From Actinoplanes sp. TBRC 11911 (GTDB taxonomy: Bacteria > Actinomycetota > Actinomycetes > Mycobacteriales > Micromonosporaceae): DNA of 64,000 bases. Of this stretch, positions 43,348-50,768 are shown piece by piece. Below the pieces are notes generated by a model. It was not told where the DNA came from. It was given only the letters and a program-made list of their open reading frames with translations, and searched no databases. Each line of letters starts with the position of its first letter. The stretch's first letter is position 1. Where the stretch lies: positions 1 through 64,000 of the forward strand of contig NZ_JABBNC010000026.1 of NCBI RefSeq assembly GCF_012933445.1. Direction: 5' to 3'. Both the position numbers and the translations under genes were made by a program.

Positions 43348-44262
43348 CTAACGAACGCGAATGATCGTCTTGCCCTGGCGCCGCCGGCTCGGGTTGAGGG
43401 CCTCGACGGCCTCCTCGAGGCTCCCGACGTTGCCGATGTTGGTCCGTAGCCGTCCGTCCCGCACGCGCTGGACGATCTCACCCAGCTGGGCACGATCGGA
43501 CTCGACGACGAAGTCGACAGCCATGCCGTCCTTCGGTCGCGCCTCGGCCGGCCCGGTGACGGTCACCAACGTTCCCCCGGCCCGGATCAGGGCCGCGGAC
43601 CGCTTCTGGATGTCGCCGCCGATGACGTCGAAGACCAGATCGACGCCGCCGACGTCGTCGAGCGTGTCGTTGTCGAGGTCGACGAACTCGTGCGAGCCGA
43701 AGGCGAGCGCCTTCTCGCGGTCGGCGGCACGTCCCGTACCGATGACGTAGGCACCGGCCTCGCGGGCTAGCTGCGTCACCATCGTGCCGACCGCACCGGC
43801 CGCGCCATGCGCGAGAACGCTCTGCCCCGCCTGAAGGTGACCGTGCTGGAACAGGCCCTGCCACGCGGTGAGGCCCGAGATCGGAAGGCTCGCGGCCACC
43901 GTGAAGTCGACGTCGCCCGGCAGCGGGGTGAGGTTGCGGGACTCGATCGCCACGTACTCCGCCAGCGTCCCGTCGCGGTGCCAGTCGGAGAGGCCGACCA
44001 CCCGCTGCCCCACCGACAGCCCCGTCGTGCCGTAGCCGCGCGCGGTGACCACCCCGGCCAGCTCGTGCCCGATGATCGACGGCGTCCGGTCGCGACCGGC
44101 ACGATCGGTCCACGTCGAAGACCACTCCACCTCGGTCGGAACGTATCCCGACGCGTACACCTCGACGATGACGTCGTTGATCGCCGCCGACGGCTCGGGC
44201 CGCTCCACCAGCCGCATCCCCGCCGTCCCCGCGGCCTGATCCGTTACCACGATCGCCTTCAT
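43348..44262 (-). CDS. Zinc-independent MDR NADPH:quinone-type oxidoreductase
   Basis: A 304-residue medium-chain dehydrogenase/reductase. The catalytic GroES-like half has IIGHELAGVV and GQRVVGL, but the structural and catalytic Zn Cys set is absent. The Rossmann half reads AHGAAGAVGTMVTQLARE, which is typical of quinone oxidoreductases. These enzymes reduce quinones or enals using NADPH, a detoxification role. GGGAGG lies 7 nt before ATG 44262. Palindrome F is 97 nt upstream, the longest operator-start distance in the set apart from site E. Confidence 0.87.
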   Translation of the reverse strand: MKAIVVTDQAAGTAGMRLVERPEPSAAINDVIVEVYASGYVPTEVEWSSTWTDRAGRDRTPSIIGHELAGVVTARGYGTTGLSVGQRVVGLSDWHRDGTLAEYVAIESRNLTPLPGDVDFTVAASLPISGLTAWQGLFQHGHLQAGQSVLAHGAAGAVGTMVTQLAREAGAYVIGTGRAADREKALAFGSHEFVDLDNDTLDDVGGVDLVFDVIGGDIQKRSAALIRAGGTLVTVTGPAEARPKDGMAVDFVVESDRAQLGEIVQRVRDGRLRTNIGNVGSLEEAVEALNPSRRRQGKTIIRVR

Positions 44263-44358
44263 CGGGCGCCTCCCTTGTCTGATCGCGCGGCGGACGCCGT
44301 CCAGCTCGCGGTGATCTCGAACCGGCTGTCGAGACACTGATACATTCTAACCGTGGGA

Positions 44359-44374
44359 TGGACTAAGAAGTCCA
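44359..44374 (-). promoter_or_regulatory. Regulon palindrome F
   Basis: TGGACTAAGAAGTCCA, perfect 6-bp arms, between the OsmC gene (ending at 44387) and the MDR gene. It most likely serves the MDR promoter. Confidence 0.75.
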
Positions 44375-44386
44375 GACTTGAGTCGG

Positions 44387-44833
44387 CTACGACACGGTAT
44401 GAGTGTCGATCGGAGAGCCGAGTTCGATGGTGCGCGAGACGGTGCAGAGCCGGTCGTGCGACAGCTGGGCCGCGCGCGGCAGCACCTCCCGGGCCGCGTC
44501 GCCGTCGGCGCCCTCCGGGAAGGCGGCGGCCAGCTCGACGGCCAGGTTGACAAGCCGGTTGCGGCCGGCCTCGTCACGAATCTTGTCGGCGGTGACGTGC
44601 GCGGAGAGGCTGTCCGGCTCGGCGCGCTTGCTGACGATGTAGTCGACGTCGGCGCTCGTGCAGCTGCCGAGCGCCGCGAGCAGCAGCTCCACCGGGGTGA
44701 AGTCGGCACCGTCGCCGTTTCCGACGGTCATCGTGCCGCCGCGGACATTGCGCACCTCGTAGTGGCCGAGGCTCGTACGGTGAAGGGTCACGGAGCGCGC
44801 CGTCGGCGCCGACATCCGGGGGTCGTCTGGCAT
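44387..44833 (-). CDS. OsmC-family protein, second copy
   Basis: A 148-residue OsmC-like protein with FTPVELLLAALGSCTSADVDYIV (given in part) holding the conserved Cys, preceded by a RGGTMTVGNGDGADF strand. The second Cys region reads HDRLCTVSRTI, which fits a two-Cys OsmC/Ohr-type peroxidase better than the copy at 36829. It reduces organic hydroperoxides in known relatives. The start is uncertain: ATG 44833 is used, ATG 44845 and GTG 44851 are alternatives. Palindrome G lies 31 nt upstream. It is divergent from the deleted FAD monooxygenase. Confidence 0.83.
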   Translation of the reverse strand: MPDDPRMSAPTARSVTLHRTSLGHYEVRNVRGGTMTVGNGDGADFTPVELLLAALGSCTSADVDYIVSKRAEPDSLSAHVTADKIRDEAGRNRLVNLAVELAAAFPEGADGDAAREVLPRAAQLSHDRLCTVSRTIELGSPIDTHTVS

Positions 44834-44863
44834 GTCCGCGAGCATATACACGACGCCCGAGAA

Positions 44864-44879
44864 TGGACCATGTCGTCCA
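44864..44879. promoter_or_regulatory. Regulon palindrome G
   Basis: TGGACCATGTCGTCCA keeps TGGAC/GTCCA arms with an inner C-C mismatch. It lies between divergent OsmC (31 nt) and the FAD monooxygenase remnant (57 nt). Confidence 0.7.
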
Positions 44880-44936
44880 GTTTGTGACGTTCGTCATCCG
44901 CGTTGACGGAAGGTCTCGCCGGTGCGTCAGCCGGAC

Positions 44937-45250
44937 ATGACAAAGGCATACGTCATCGGCGCCTCGCTCGCGGGCCTGCTCGCCGCCTCGGCCCTGGCCG
45001 GACGTTTCGACCAGGTGGTCGTCCTGGACCGTGACAAGCTGCCGGACCGGGCGGCCCCGCGTCGCGGGGTGCCACCGAAAGCGACCGCCGTTTCCTGAGC
45101 GGGCAAAAGCCCGAGGCGTCACGAACTGGAATTCTTCAAGACCCGGTGCTGGCGGCCGCGTTTCTGCGGGTATCGCAGCTCGTCGACCCCCCTTCGCGAC
45201 TCGCTCAGCCGGACATAACCGAACGGATCGCGGCGCTAACCGGTGAATCC
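44937..45250 (+). pseudogene. FAD-dependent monooxygenase remnant with internal deletion
   Basis: The first 53 codons encode a classic FAD-binding N-terminus (KAYVIGASLAGLLAASALAG, VVVLDRDKLP and RRGVP) ending at TGA 45096-45098. From about 45146, in another frame, a segment reading VLAAAFLRVSQLVDPPSRL matches what is normally the extreme C-terminus of the same family. About 350 central codons are therefore missing. The junction contains a small CGGGC/GCCCG hairpin. Palindrome G upstream suggests it was once a regulon member. No activity is expected. Confidence 0.75.
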
Positions 45251-45375
45251 GGCACCGCTCATTTGTATCCGGGCTGTTCTCGGCACCGAAACCGAGACGA
45301 AGCTCATAGCACCGTGACGCCGCCTTCCGCGAGACTGCGCTGGACGGCACCGAATGACGGAAAGGGGAAGCAGCA

Positions 45376-46068
45376 ATGACCAACGGAATCGATCATCACG
45401 ATGGTGATCCGGTCACCCCGGATCGCATCCCGGCCGCTCTGACCGCCGGCGAATTCCGGTATGACGACGGCGCCACCCAGACCTTCACACGGTCCGGCAC
45501 CACCACGTACGTCGAAGGTGGTCAACCCACGAACGGCGAGTGGTACGTCGACGACGACGGGCAGTTCTGGTCTTTCTGGCCGCCGACCGAACGAACACGC
45601 TACGAACTGACCTGGCTGGTCGAGGACGGACGTTTCAGCGGCCTTCGATTCAACGGCGTCGGCAACGACATGACCTTTATCGGTCGCTACCGCGAACAAT
45701 CCGAGCAGTCCGAAGATCTGGCAATCCTCGAGCAGCTCAACCTCGACTACATCCACTCGGACGAGAACAGCGACGCCAAGCGCTTCAGCGAGTTCCTCGC
45801 CGAGGATTTCCTCACGCAGACCCCGGGCGTGACGCGCAACCGCGACGAATACCTCGAATACATCGCCAAGCCGCGCCCTATCAAGGACATCACGCTGGAC
45901 GACGTCCGGTTCCGCATCCTCGGCGATGTCGCGCTGATCCACGGCGCGGTCACCTACACCATCATCGCGACCGGTGAGCGTCAAGACGCGCTCTACACCG
46001 ACATCTACCAGAAACGCGAAGGCACCTGGCTCTGCGTGGCGGCCTGCGCGATCGCCCCCGGATCCTGA
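45376..46068 (+). CDS. FWPP-motif domain fused to SnoaL-like domain
   Basis: A 230-residue two-domain protein. Residues ~15-105 are the same unnamed domain as at 40231 (DDGATQTF, FWSFWPP, LTWLVEDGRFSGLRF, IGRY). Residues ~112-230 look like a SnoaL/DUF4440 cone fold (LAILEQLNLDYIHS, FLTQTPGVTRNRDEYLEYI, ALYTDIYQKREGTWLCVAA, in part), a pocket used in cyclases, isomerases and stress proteins. GGGGAAG precedes the ATG. The C-terminal domain suggests a small-molecule substrate. No palindrome lies directly in front; it may depend on site G through the decayed gene upstream. Confidence 0.78.
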   Translation: MTNGIDHHDGDPVTPDRIPAALTAGEFRYDDGATQTFTRSGTTTYVEGGQPTNGEWYVDDDGQFWSFWPPTERTRYELTWLVEDGRFSGLRFNGVGNDMTFIGRYREQSEQSEDLAILEQLNLDYIHSDENSDAKRFSEFLAEDFLTQTPGVTRNRDEYLEYIAKPRPIKDITLDDVRFRILGDVALIHGAVTYTIIATGERQDALYTDIYQKREGTWLCVAACAIAPGS

Positions 46069-46108
46069 CCCGCCGTCGCCCGCGGCAATGAGATAGGTCG
46101 CAGTTTTT

Positions 46109-46124
46109 TGGACTATGGAGTCCA
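46109..46124 (+). promoter_or_regulatory. Regulon palindrome H
   Basis: TGGACTATGGAGTCCA, perfect 6-bp arms, preceded by a T-run and 78 nt upstream of the flavin reductase start. Confidence 0.8.
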
Positions 46125-46201
46125 CGGATATCGCGGATCGGCGGTTAGTATCCGGTGATGACCCTCGGGCGCGGGCCCGCCTGTCACGTGTACGGAGACC
46201 C

Positions 46202-46954
46202 ATGACGCAAGCAGCGGTATCAAGGCGACTGAACTGGCGGATCGGCACCGTCACCGGGATCCGTGCGGAGACGCCGTCGATCCGGACACTGGTCCTCGAC
46301 GTTCCCGACTGGCCGGGTCACCTCGCCGGTCAGCACATCGACGTCCGGCTGACCGCGCCGGACGGCTATCAGGCGCAGCGCAGCTACTCGATCGGCTCGG
46401 CGTGGAGTTCGCCGCCCGGCACGGTCGAGCTCACCGTGCAGCGCCTGGACGACGGTGAGGTCTCGCCGTACCTGACCGACACCGTCGAGGTGGGTGATCA
46501 GGTCGAGCTGCGGGGCCCGGTCGGTGGCTGGTTCGTCTGGCGCGAGACCCAGACCCCGCCGGTGCTGCTGATCGGTGGCGGCTCCGGCGTGGTGCCGCTG
46601 ATGGCGATGATCCGGCAACGGTCGCTGGCCAAAGCCACGCAGCCGTTCCGGCTGATCTACTCGGTGCGCACGCCCGAGGACGTCTGCTACGCCCAGGAGC
46701 TTCGAGATCGCGTACGGGATGAGGCCGGCCTGGACGTTCGATTCGTCTACACCCGGAAAGCCCCCGAGGGTTGGGCCGAGCCGCCGAAGCGCATCGACGC
46801 GGCGACGCTGAACACCTACGGCTGGCCGCCGGAATTCATGGCGGAGACGTTCGTCTGCGGTCCGACGTCGTTCGTCGAGACCACCGCCGACATCCTGATC
46901 GCGCTGGGCCACGATGCGCGCCGGATCCGCACGGAACGATTCGGAGGCAAATGA
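46202..46954 (+). CDS. FNR-like flavin oxidoreductase
   Basis: A 250-residue ferredoxin-NADP reductase-fold protein. The FAD part has the RSYSIGSA motif (RxYS) and the NAD(P) part has LLIGGGSGVVPLMAM and the C-terminal FVCGPTSFVETTADIL. No [2Fe-2S] domain is attached, so it must pass electrons to a separate partner. In relatives, this protein and the next zinc-ribbon gene often neighbour a molybdopterin sulfite-oxidase-like enzyme (from memory of the families); none is present here. CGGAGA precedes ATG 46202. Palindrome H lies upstream. It overlaps the next gene by 1 nt. Confidence 0.85.
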   Translation: MTQAAVSRRLNWRIGTVTGIRAETPSIRTLVLDVPDWPGHLAGQHIDVRLTAPDGYQAQRSYSIGSAWSSPPGTVELTVQRLDDGEVSPYLTDTVEVGDQVELRGPVGGWFVWRETQTPPVLLIGGGSGVVPLMAMIRQRSLAKATQPFRLIYSVRTPEDVCYAQELRDRVRDEAGLDVRFVYTRKAPEGWAEPPKRIDAATLNTYGWPPEFMAETFVCGPTSFVETTADILIALGHDARRIRTERFGGK

Positions 46955-47217
46955 TGAACATGCTCGACGGCAACGCCCTCGCCGGCGACCTCGACGACAT
47001 CTTCACCGTCGACGTGACCACGGCGCGCTTCGTGTGCGCGACCTGCGGCCATTCCGGCGCGATGGCCACCCTGCGACTGTTCGGCCGCACGCCCGCCTCG
47101 GTGGCCCGCTGCCCCTCGTGCACCGAGGTGGTGCTCTGCCTGGTCAAGGCGGACGGCCGCGTATTTCTCGACACGCGCGGCATCGCTCGCCTGGAACTGC
47201 CGATGTCCGGCGCTTGA
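46954..47217 (+). CDS. DUF6510-like zinc-ribbon protein
   Basis: An 87-residue protein with two CxxC pairs (FVCATCGHSG and ARCPSCTEVVLC) forming a likely zinc ribbon, an LDGNALAG start and an ARLEL end, as in DUF6510 proteins that follow ferredoxin-reductase-like genes. It may dock to or regulate the reductase. GGAGG lies 6 nt before ATG 46954; another ATG lies 3 nt upstream. Same operon as the flavin reductase. Confidence 0.78.
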   Translation: MNMLDGNALAGDLDDIFTVDVTTARFVCATCGHSGAMATLRLFGRTPASVARCPSCTEVVLCLVKADGRVFLDTRGIARLELPMSGA

Positions 47218-47289
47218 TCGAGCTCTCGATGTGGCGCGCGATGCACTATTCCCGCCGTCGTTGTCACGGTCACCGGGGTCGACATAACC

Positions 47290-47305
47290 TGGACTATCTG
47301 GTCCA
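47290..47305 (+). promoter_or_regulatory. Regulon palindrome I
   Basis: TGGACTATCTGGTCCA keeps the TGGAC/GTCCA arms with one inner mismatch, 50 nt upstream of the thioredoxin start. Ninth and last copy seen. Confidence 0.75.
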
Positions 47306-47355
47306 GTAGGGTGGATCTACGACGTGGCCGGAAGCCACCGCGTCAAGGGAGGGTC

Positions 47356-47685
47356 ATGAGCGGGAACACTGTCACAGTCACCGATGCCTCATTTCACGAC
47401 GAGGTGCTGCGGGGCGACCGGCCGATCATCGTCGACTTCTGGGCCCCGTGGTGCATGCCGTGCCGGCTGATCGCACCGGTGCTGGAGGAGATCGCGCAGG
47501 AGCAGGCCGGCAAACTCACCGTGGCCAAGCTGAACGTCGACGAGAATCCGGTGACCGCCGACGCGTACCAGATCCAGTCCATTCCGTTCATGGGCGTGTT
47601 CTCCGGCGGCCAACTGGTCAAGTCGATCATCGGGGCGCAGCCGAAGCCGGCCATCATGGCGGAGCTCGCGGAGTTCCTCCGATGA
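47356..47685 (+). CDS. Thioredoxin-family protein with WCMPC active site
   Basis: A 109-residue single-domain thioredoxin, the general protein disulfide reductase. It has IIVDFWAPWCMPCR, a conserved central Asp (DFW), the cis-Pro in IQSIPFMGVF and the GAQPK loop; length is normal. The active site is CMPC instead of CGPC; this changes the redox potential in studied variants. ATG 47356 has GGGAGGG upstream. It is the last gene of the palindrome-controlled set and lies 138 nt beyond the zinc-ribbon gene, with its own site I. Confidence 0.9.
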   Translation: MSGNTVTVTDASFHDEVLRGDRPIIVDFWAPWCMPCRLIAPVLEEIAQEQAGKLTVAKLNVDENPVTADAYQIQSIPFMGVFSGGQLVKSIIGAQPKPAIMAELAEFLR

Positions 47686-47734
47686 CGGCCGCCTTAGCTA
47701 CCACCGTACGGCTGCTGTCTGTCCGTGGTGGTGT

Positions 47735-48145
47735 GTGGTGACCGGGCCGCGGGAGAATGTCAAGATTTTCGGGCTTCGCCCGGTGGAGGCGGTCGCCGGA
47801 CTCGTCCCGGCCGGCCGGCACTGCGTGCCCATCATGGCGACCCTGCCGACGCTCGGCATCGACACCGGCGTCGTCGGCATCCTGCACGGCGCGGACGGGG
47901 TGCGCATTCTCGACCCCGAGCCGCACGGGATCGGTCAGCGGGTGCTCAAGTTCTTCGAGAGCTGGGGCTACCAGTCCGAAATCATCAAGTTGTACGACGA
48001 AGGCCTGCGCAAGGGTGAGTCGATGGTTGTGGTGCCGACGTCCTATCCGGGCCGGATCGGGGTCAGCAGCCTGATGGCCGGCAACGGCGGCCACGCCGTC
48101 TACTATTTCGGCGTCGGACACGTGGAGTCGCTGACCGGTCCGTGA
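47735..48145 (+). CDS. Conserved-looking hypothetical protein
   Basis: A 136-residue protein of no recognised family. It looks like a soluble alpha/beta fold: KIFGLRPVEAVAGLV, a LGIDTGVVGILHG strand, a charged helix RVLKFFESWGYQSEIIKLYDEGLR (given partly) and a Gly-rich end GNGGHAVYYFG. It is Gly/Val-rich with one Cys. The start is GTG 47735 or 47738, and no ribosome site is clear. It lies 49 nt after thioredoxin on the same strand, so it may be its operon partner. Function unknown. Confidence 0.6.
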   Translation: MVTGPRENVKIFGLRPVEAVAGLVPAGRHCVPIMATLPTLGIDTGVVGILHGADGVRILDPEPHGIGQRVLKFFESWGYQSEIIKLYDEGLRKGESMVVVPTSYPGRIGVSSLMAGNGGHAVYYFGVGHVESLTGP

Positions 48146-48235
48146 CATCCGGCCGATTCGTACGCCCATCATTCTGCGCTGTTTCCCTGGATCCGCGGGA
48201 CCAACGACGGCATCCGCACGACGCGAGGAGAACCC

Positions 48236-48550
48236 ATGACCGGCTATGCGGCCACCATTTGCGAGGTACCCGGTGAGGGCATCCGGCTCGAGCCGGATGA
48301 CGGGTCTGCCGTTCCCTCCGACATCAACGCGACGCATCTTCTGGTCCTCGGCATCGCGCTCGCTCTGGGGCGGGCCGGCTACGACCATCACGCCACGCCG
48401 CGAGATCCGTCGATACAGACCCTCGAGGGAGTTCTCGATGGCCAGGCCGTGCTTCCGTGGCGATTTCCGCCGGGGTCGGCCGACGCCCGGATCATCTGCG
48501 ACATCGACCAGGCCGGTGTGCCGCGTTGCCGGGTAATGACAGCGGCCTGA
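48236..48550 (+). CDS. Small hypothetical protein
   Basis: A 104-residue soluble protein with a hydrophobic central helix (HLLVLGIALALGRAGY), an acidic first third and two C-terminal cysteines (IICDIDQAGVPRCRV). No family is recognised. GCGAGGAG lies 6 nt before the ATG, supporting a real gene. It converges with the CapA-like gene. Confidence 0.6.
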   Translation: MTGYAATICEVPGEGIRLEPDDGSAVPSDINATHLLVLGIALALGRAGYDHHATPRDPSIQTLEGVLDGQAVLPWRFPPGSADARIICDIDQAGVPRCRVMTAA

Positions 48551-48556
48551 GACAGC

Positions 48557-49657
48557 TCAGATCTGTGGCCGGATCGATCCGTCCGCGCCGAATCGGGGGC
48601 GGGTGGCCCCGAAGTCGTCCGCCGAAAGTTGTTCTACCAGCTGACGGCCCCGCTCGTTCGCGCTGTCCCGAATCGGAAGGCCGATCGAGTTCATCTGCGT
48701 GGACAGAAAACTCCCGGACACGTACGTGCCGTCCTTCTCGAGGCTGACACGCAAAATCCCGCCGTATTTGAGCAGTCCTCGCGACGACAAGGCTTTTCCA
48801 CCACCCGCGAAGTTGCCCATGCTGTATGCGATCAGCCGGCCGCGATAGAACTGCATACCGCGCAGCACGTGCGGACTGTGCCCGATGATCAGGTCCGCTC
48901 CCGCATCGATCATCGCGTGGCTGAACGCGATCGGGTCACCGCGGTCCTCCCCCAAGAAGATCTCATGACCGGGCCGTACGTGCTGCCGGTCCATACCCTC
49001 GGCGCCCATGTGAACCTGCAAGACGACCAGGTCGGCCTGCCGCTTGGCGGACAGAACGATCTCCCGCGAATGCCGCAAGTCGTTGAGGTTGTTCAAACCC
49101 GCATACGGCGCGAACCCGACGACCGCAATTCTGACGCCCTTGACCTGGGTAACCGTGATCTCGTCGAGCTTTCCCGTTGCCAGAACTCCCGCACTCTTCA
49201 GCGCCGCTCGCGTGTTTCGCGCGCCCACCGGCCCGTAGTCCAGCGTGTGATTGTTCGCCGTGTTCACCAGATCGAACCCGGCGTCGTGGAGATGCCGCGC
49301 ATAGGACGGCGGTGACCGGAACGCGAAGCAGTTCGGCGTGGGCGGCGATCCGCACTTGGAGGCGCCGGTGTCACCGGTGAGCGGTTGCTCAAGGTTGCCC
49401 ATGACGAGGTCCGCCTTGAGCGACGAGGCGACCGAGTCGAAAAACCCGGCGCCGTTCTCCGGGGGCAGATTTCCTGGCGCGTTGCTCATCATGATGTCGC
49501 CGGTCGCCGACATCGTGATGACGGTGTTCGCCGCCGACGGCGAGCTCATCGCGCGGTGATCCCCCACTACACCGGGCTGATGCAGGCCATAAGCAACGGT
49601 TCCGGTACCGAGAGCGATCAACGCCGCCGGAACAATCGCTATTCGGAAAACCTTCAT
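48557..49657 (-). CDS. CapA-family metallophosphatase-like exported protein
   Basis: A 366-residue CapA/PgsA-like protein. The N-terminal hydrophobic stretch (FRIAIVPAALIALGTGTVAYGL) is a signal peptide or anchor. The calcineurin-like fold shows MSATGDIMMSN, GNLEQPLTG, NTANNHTLDYG and GHSPHVLRG with clustered metal-type Asp/Asn/His. Relatives take part in poly-gamma-glutamate capsule export or act as phosphoesterases; no capBC genes are near. ATG 49657 is used since a longer reading overlaps the TetR gene. Confidence 0.85.
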   Translation of the reverse strand: MKVFRIAIVPAALIALGTGTVAYGLHQPGVVGDHRAMSSPSAANTVITMSATGDIMMSNAPGNLPPENGAGFFDSVASSLKADLVMGNLEQPLTGDTGASKCGSPPTPNCFAFRSPPSYARHLHDAGFDLVNTANNHTLDYGPVGARNTRAALKSAGVLATGKLDEITVTQVKGVRIAVVGFAPYAGLNNLNDLRHSREIVLSAKRQADLVVLQVHMGAEGMDRQHVRPGHEIFLGEDRGDPIAFSHAMIDAGADLIIGHSPHVLRGMQFYRGRLIAYSMGNFAGGGKALSSRGLLKYGGILRVSLEKDGTYVSGSFLSTQMNSIGLPIRDSANERGRQLVEQLSADDFGATRPRFGADGSIRPQI

Positions 49658-49742
49658 GACCTCGGTACTCCCCGCTGTATGGGCGACTGCGCCATGCGAG
49701 AGACTCAGTACCGGGCAGCTCTTCACCGGGAAGTGACAGCGA

Positions 49743-50426
49743 TCATAGTTTTTTGCTTCGAGGGTCTCCGACCGCCGCATCGATATGCGCTAGCGCCATG
49801 TCGATTGACGTTGCCATCGCGGTAGCGTCACGCGCTACTCGCGCCAATGTGTACCCGCCCTGGAGCGCGCCCATGAGCCCGGTCGCCAGGTCGTCGATCG
49901 ACACGTCGGGCGGAAGCGACCCAGCGCCTTGAAGCCTCCGCAACACGTCCGCCAGCAGTTCCTGCCATTCGGCGAAAAGCCGGGACAGGGCGAGACGGGC
50001 GACATCATCGTGGTCGGCGACCTCGGAGGCGAGTGACCCGAGCGCACAGCCGTAGGCGCCTTGCCGCAGCGCGTTGGCTTGTACCAACGCATCCCGCCAC
50101 CGGCGCATGCCCCGCATCGTCGACACGCGGCCGAGGGCATTGCGCTCCCGCTCGATGACCCGCTCACCCATGAATTCGATGACGGCTCGCACGAGCGGGT
50201 CCTTGCCCGCGAAGTGCTGATAGAGCTGCGATTTGCTGACGCCACTCGCCGCCAGCACGTCGTCCAGCGTGGTAGCCCCGACCCCTTTGACATACATCAG
50301 GTCAGCCGCCGCGGCGACGATCCTGGCCTTCGTCCTCGCGCCACGCGCCGTCAACCGCCTGCCACCGAGCGCGTCGGCGGTGGTCATGAGCCCGCGCAAC
50401 GTATCGAGCTGCTCATTTCCGGCCAC
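49743..50426 (-). CDS. TetR-family regulator, full length
   Basis: A 227-residue TetR repressor. The N-terminal HTH is complete: ARIVAAAADLMYVKGVGATT, then LDDVLAASGVSKSQLYQHF. The C-terminal domain ends LMGALQGGYTLARVARDATA, resembling the orphan ligand-binding domain at 39651. GTG 50426 with GAGGAG upstream. No GGAC-N6-GTCC site is seen near its own promoter. Its ligand and targets are unknown; it is one candidate to act on the 36-47 kb palindromes. Confidence 0.88.
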   Translation of the reverse strand: MAGNEQLDTLRGLMTTADALGGRRLTARGARTKARIVAAAADLMYVKGVGATTLDDVLAASGVSKSQLYQHFAGKDPLVRAVIEFMGERVIERERNALGRVSTMRGMRRWRDALVQANALRQGAYGCALGSLASEVADHDDVARLALSRLFAEWQELLADVLRRLQGAGSLPPDVSIDDLATGLMGALQGGYTLARVARDATAMATSIDMALAHIDAAVGDPRSKKL

Positions 50427-50768
50427 CCATGGTCTCCTCGCGCGGTACTGCTACTCGGTCCCGTTCGGTAGGTGTTACGACCGCCGGCCGGAATTGTTCT
50501 GGGACGTGAACACAGTCACGCGAGAAAGCGGTTCAGCGCTTTCGAGAGGTCGTCCTCGCGATGGTTCGCGGCTCCTATCGTCTCGGGCTGTCTCCCGCGC
50601 ACCGCACCCGCAATCAATACCCTTGGTGGCCCCTCGTCCAACATCCGGTCGTCGACATGAGCGTGCAGTCCGCCGGTCGGTTTCGCGTTACGCCCGGCGG
50701 GCTCGGGCCAGAAGCCGGCGCACGTTGCGCGGCAGCTCGAAGGTCGGGTGGTGTGGCAAGGTGAAGCG
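50427..50768. other. Intergenic stretch without a convincing gene
   Basis: About 340 nt upstream of the TetR gene and the HEAT-repeat gene. Small open frames on both strands have no recognisable character and no ribosome site. Codon use looks non-coding. Confidence 0.5.
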
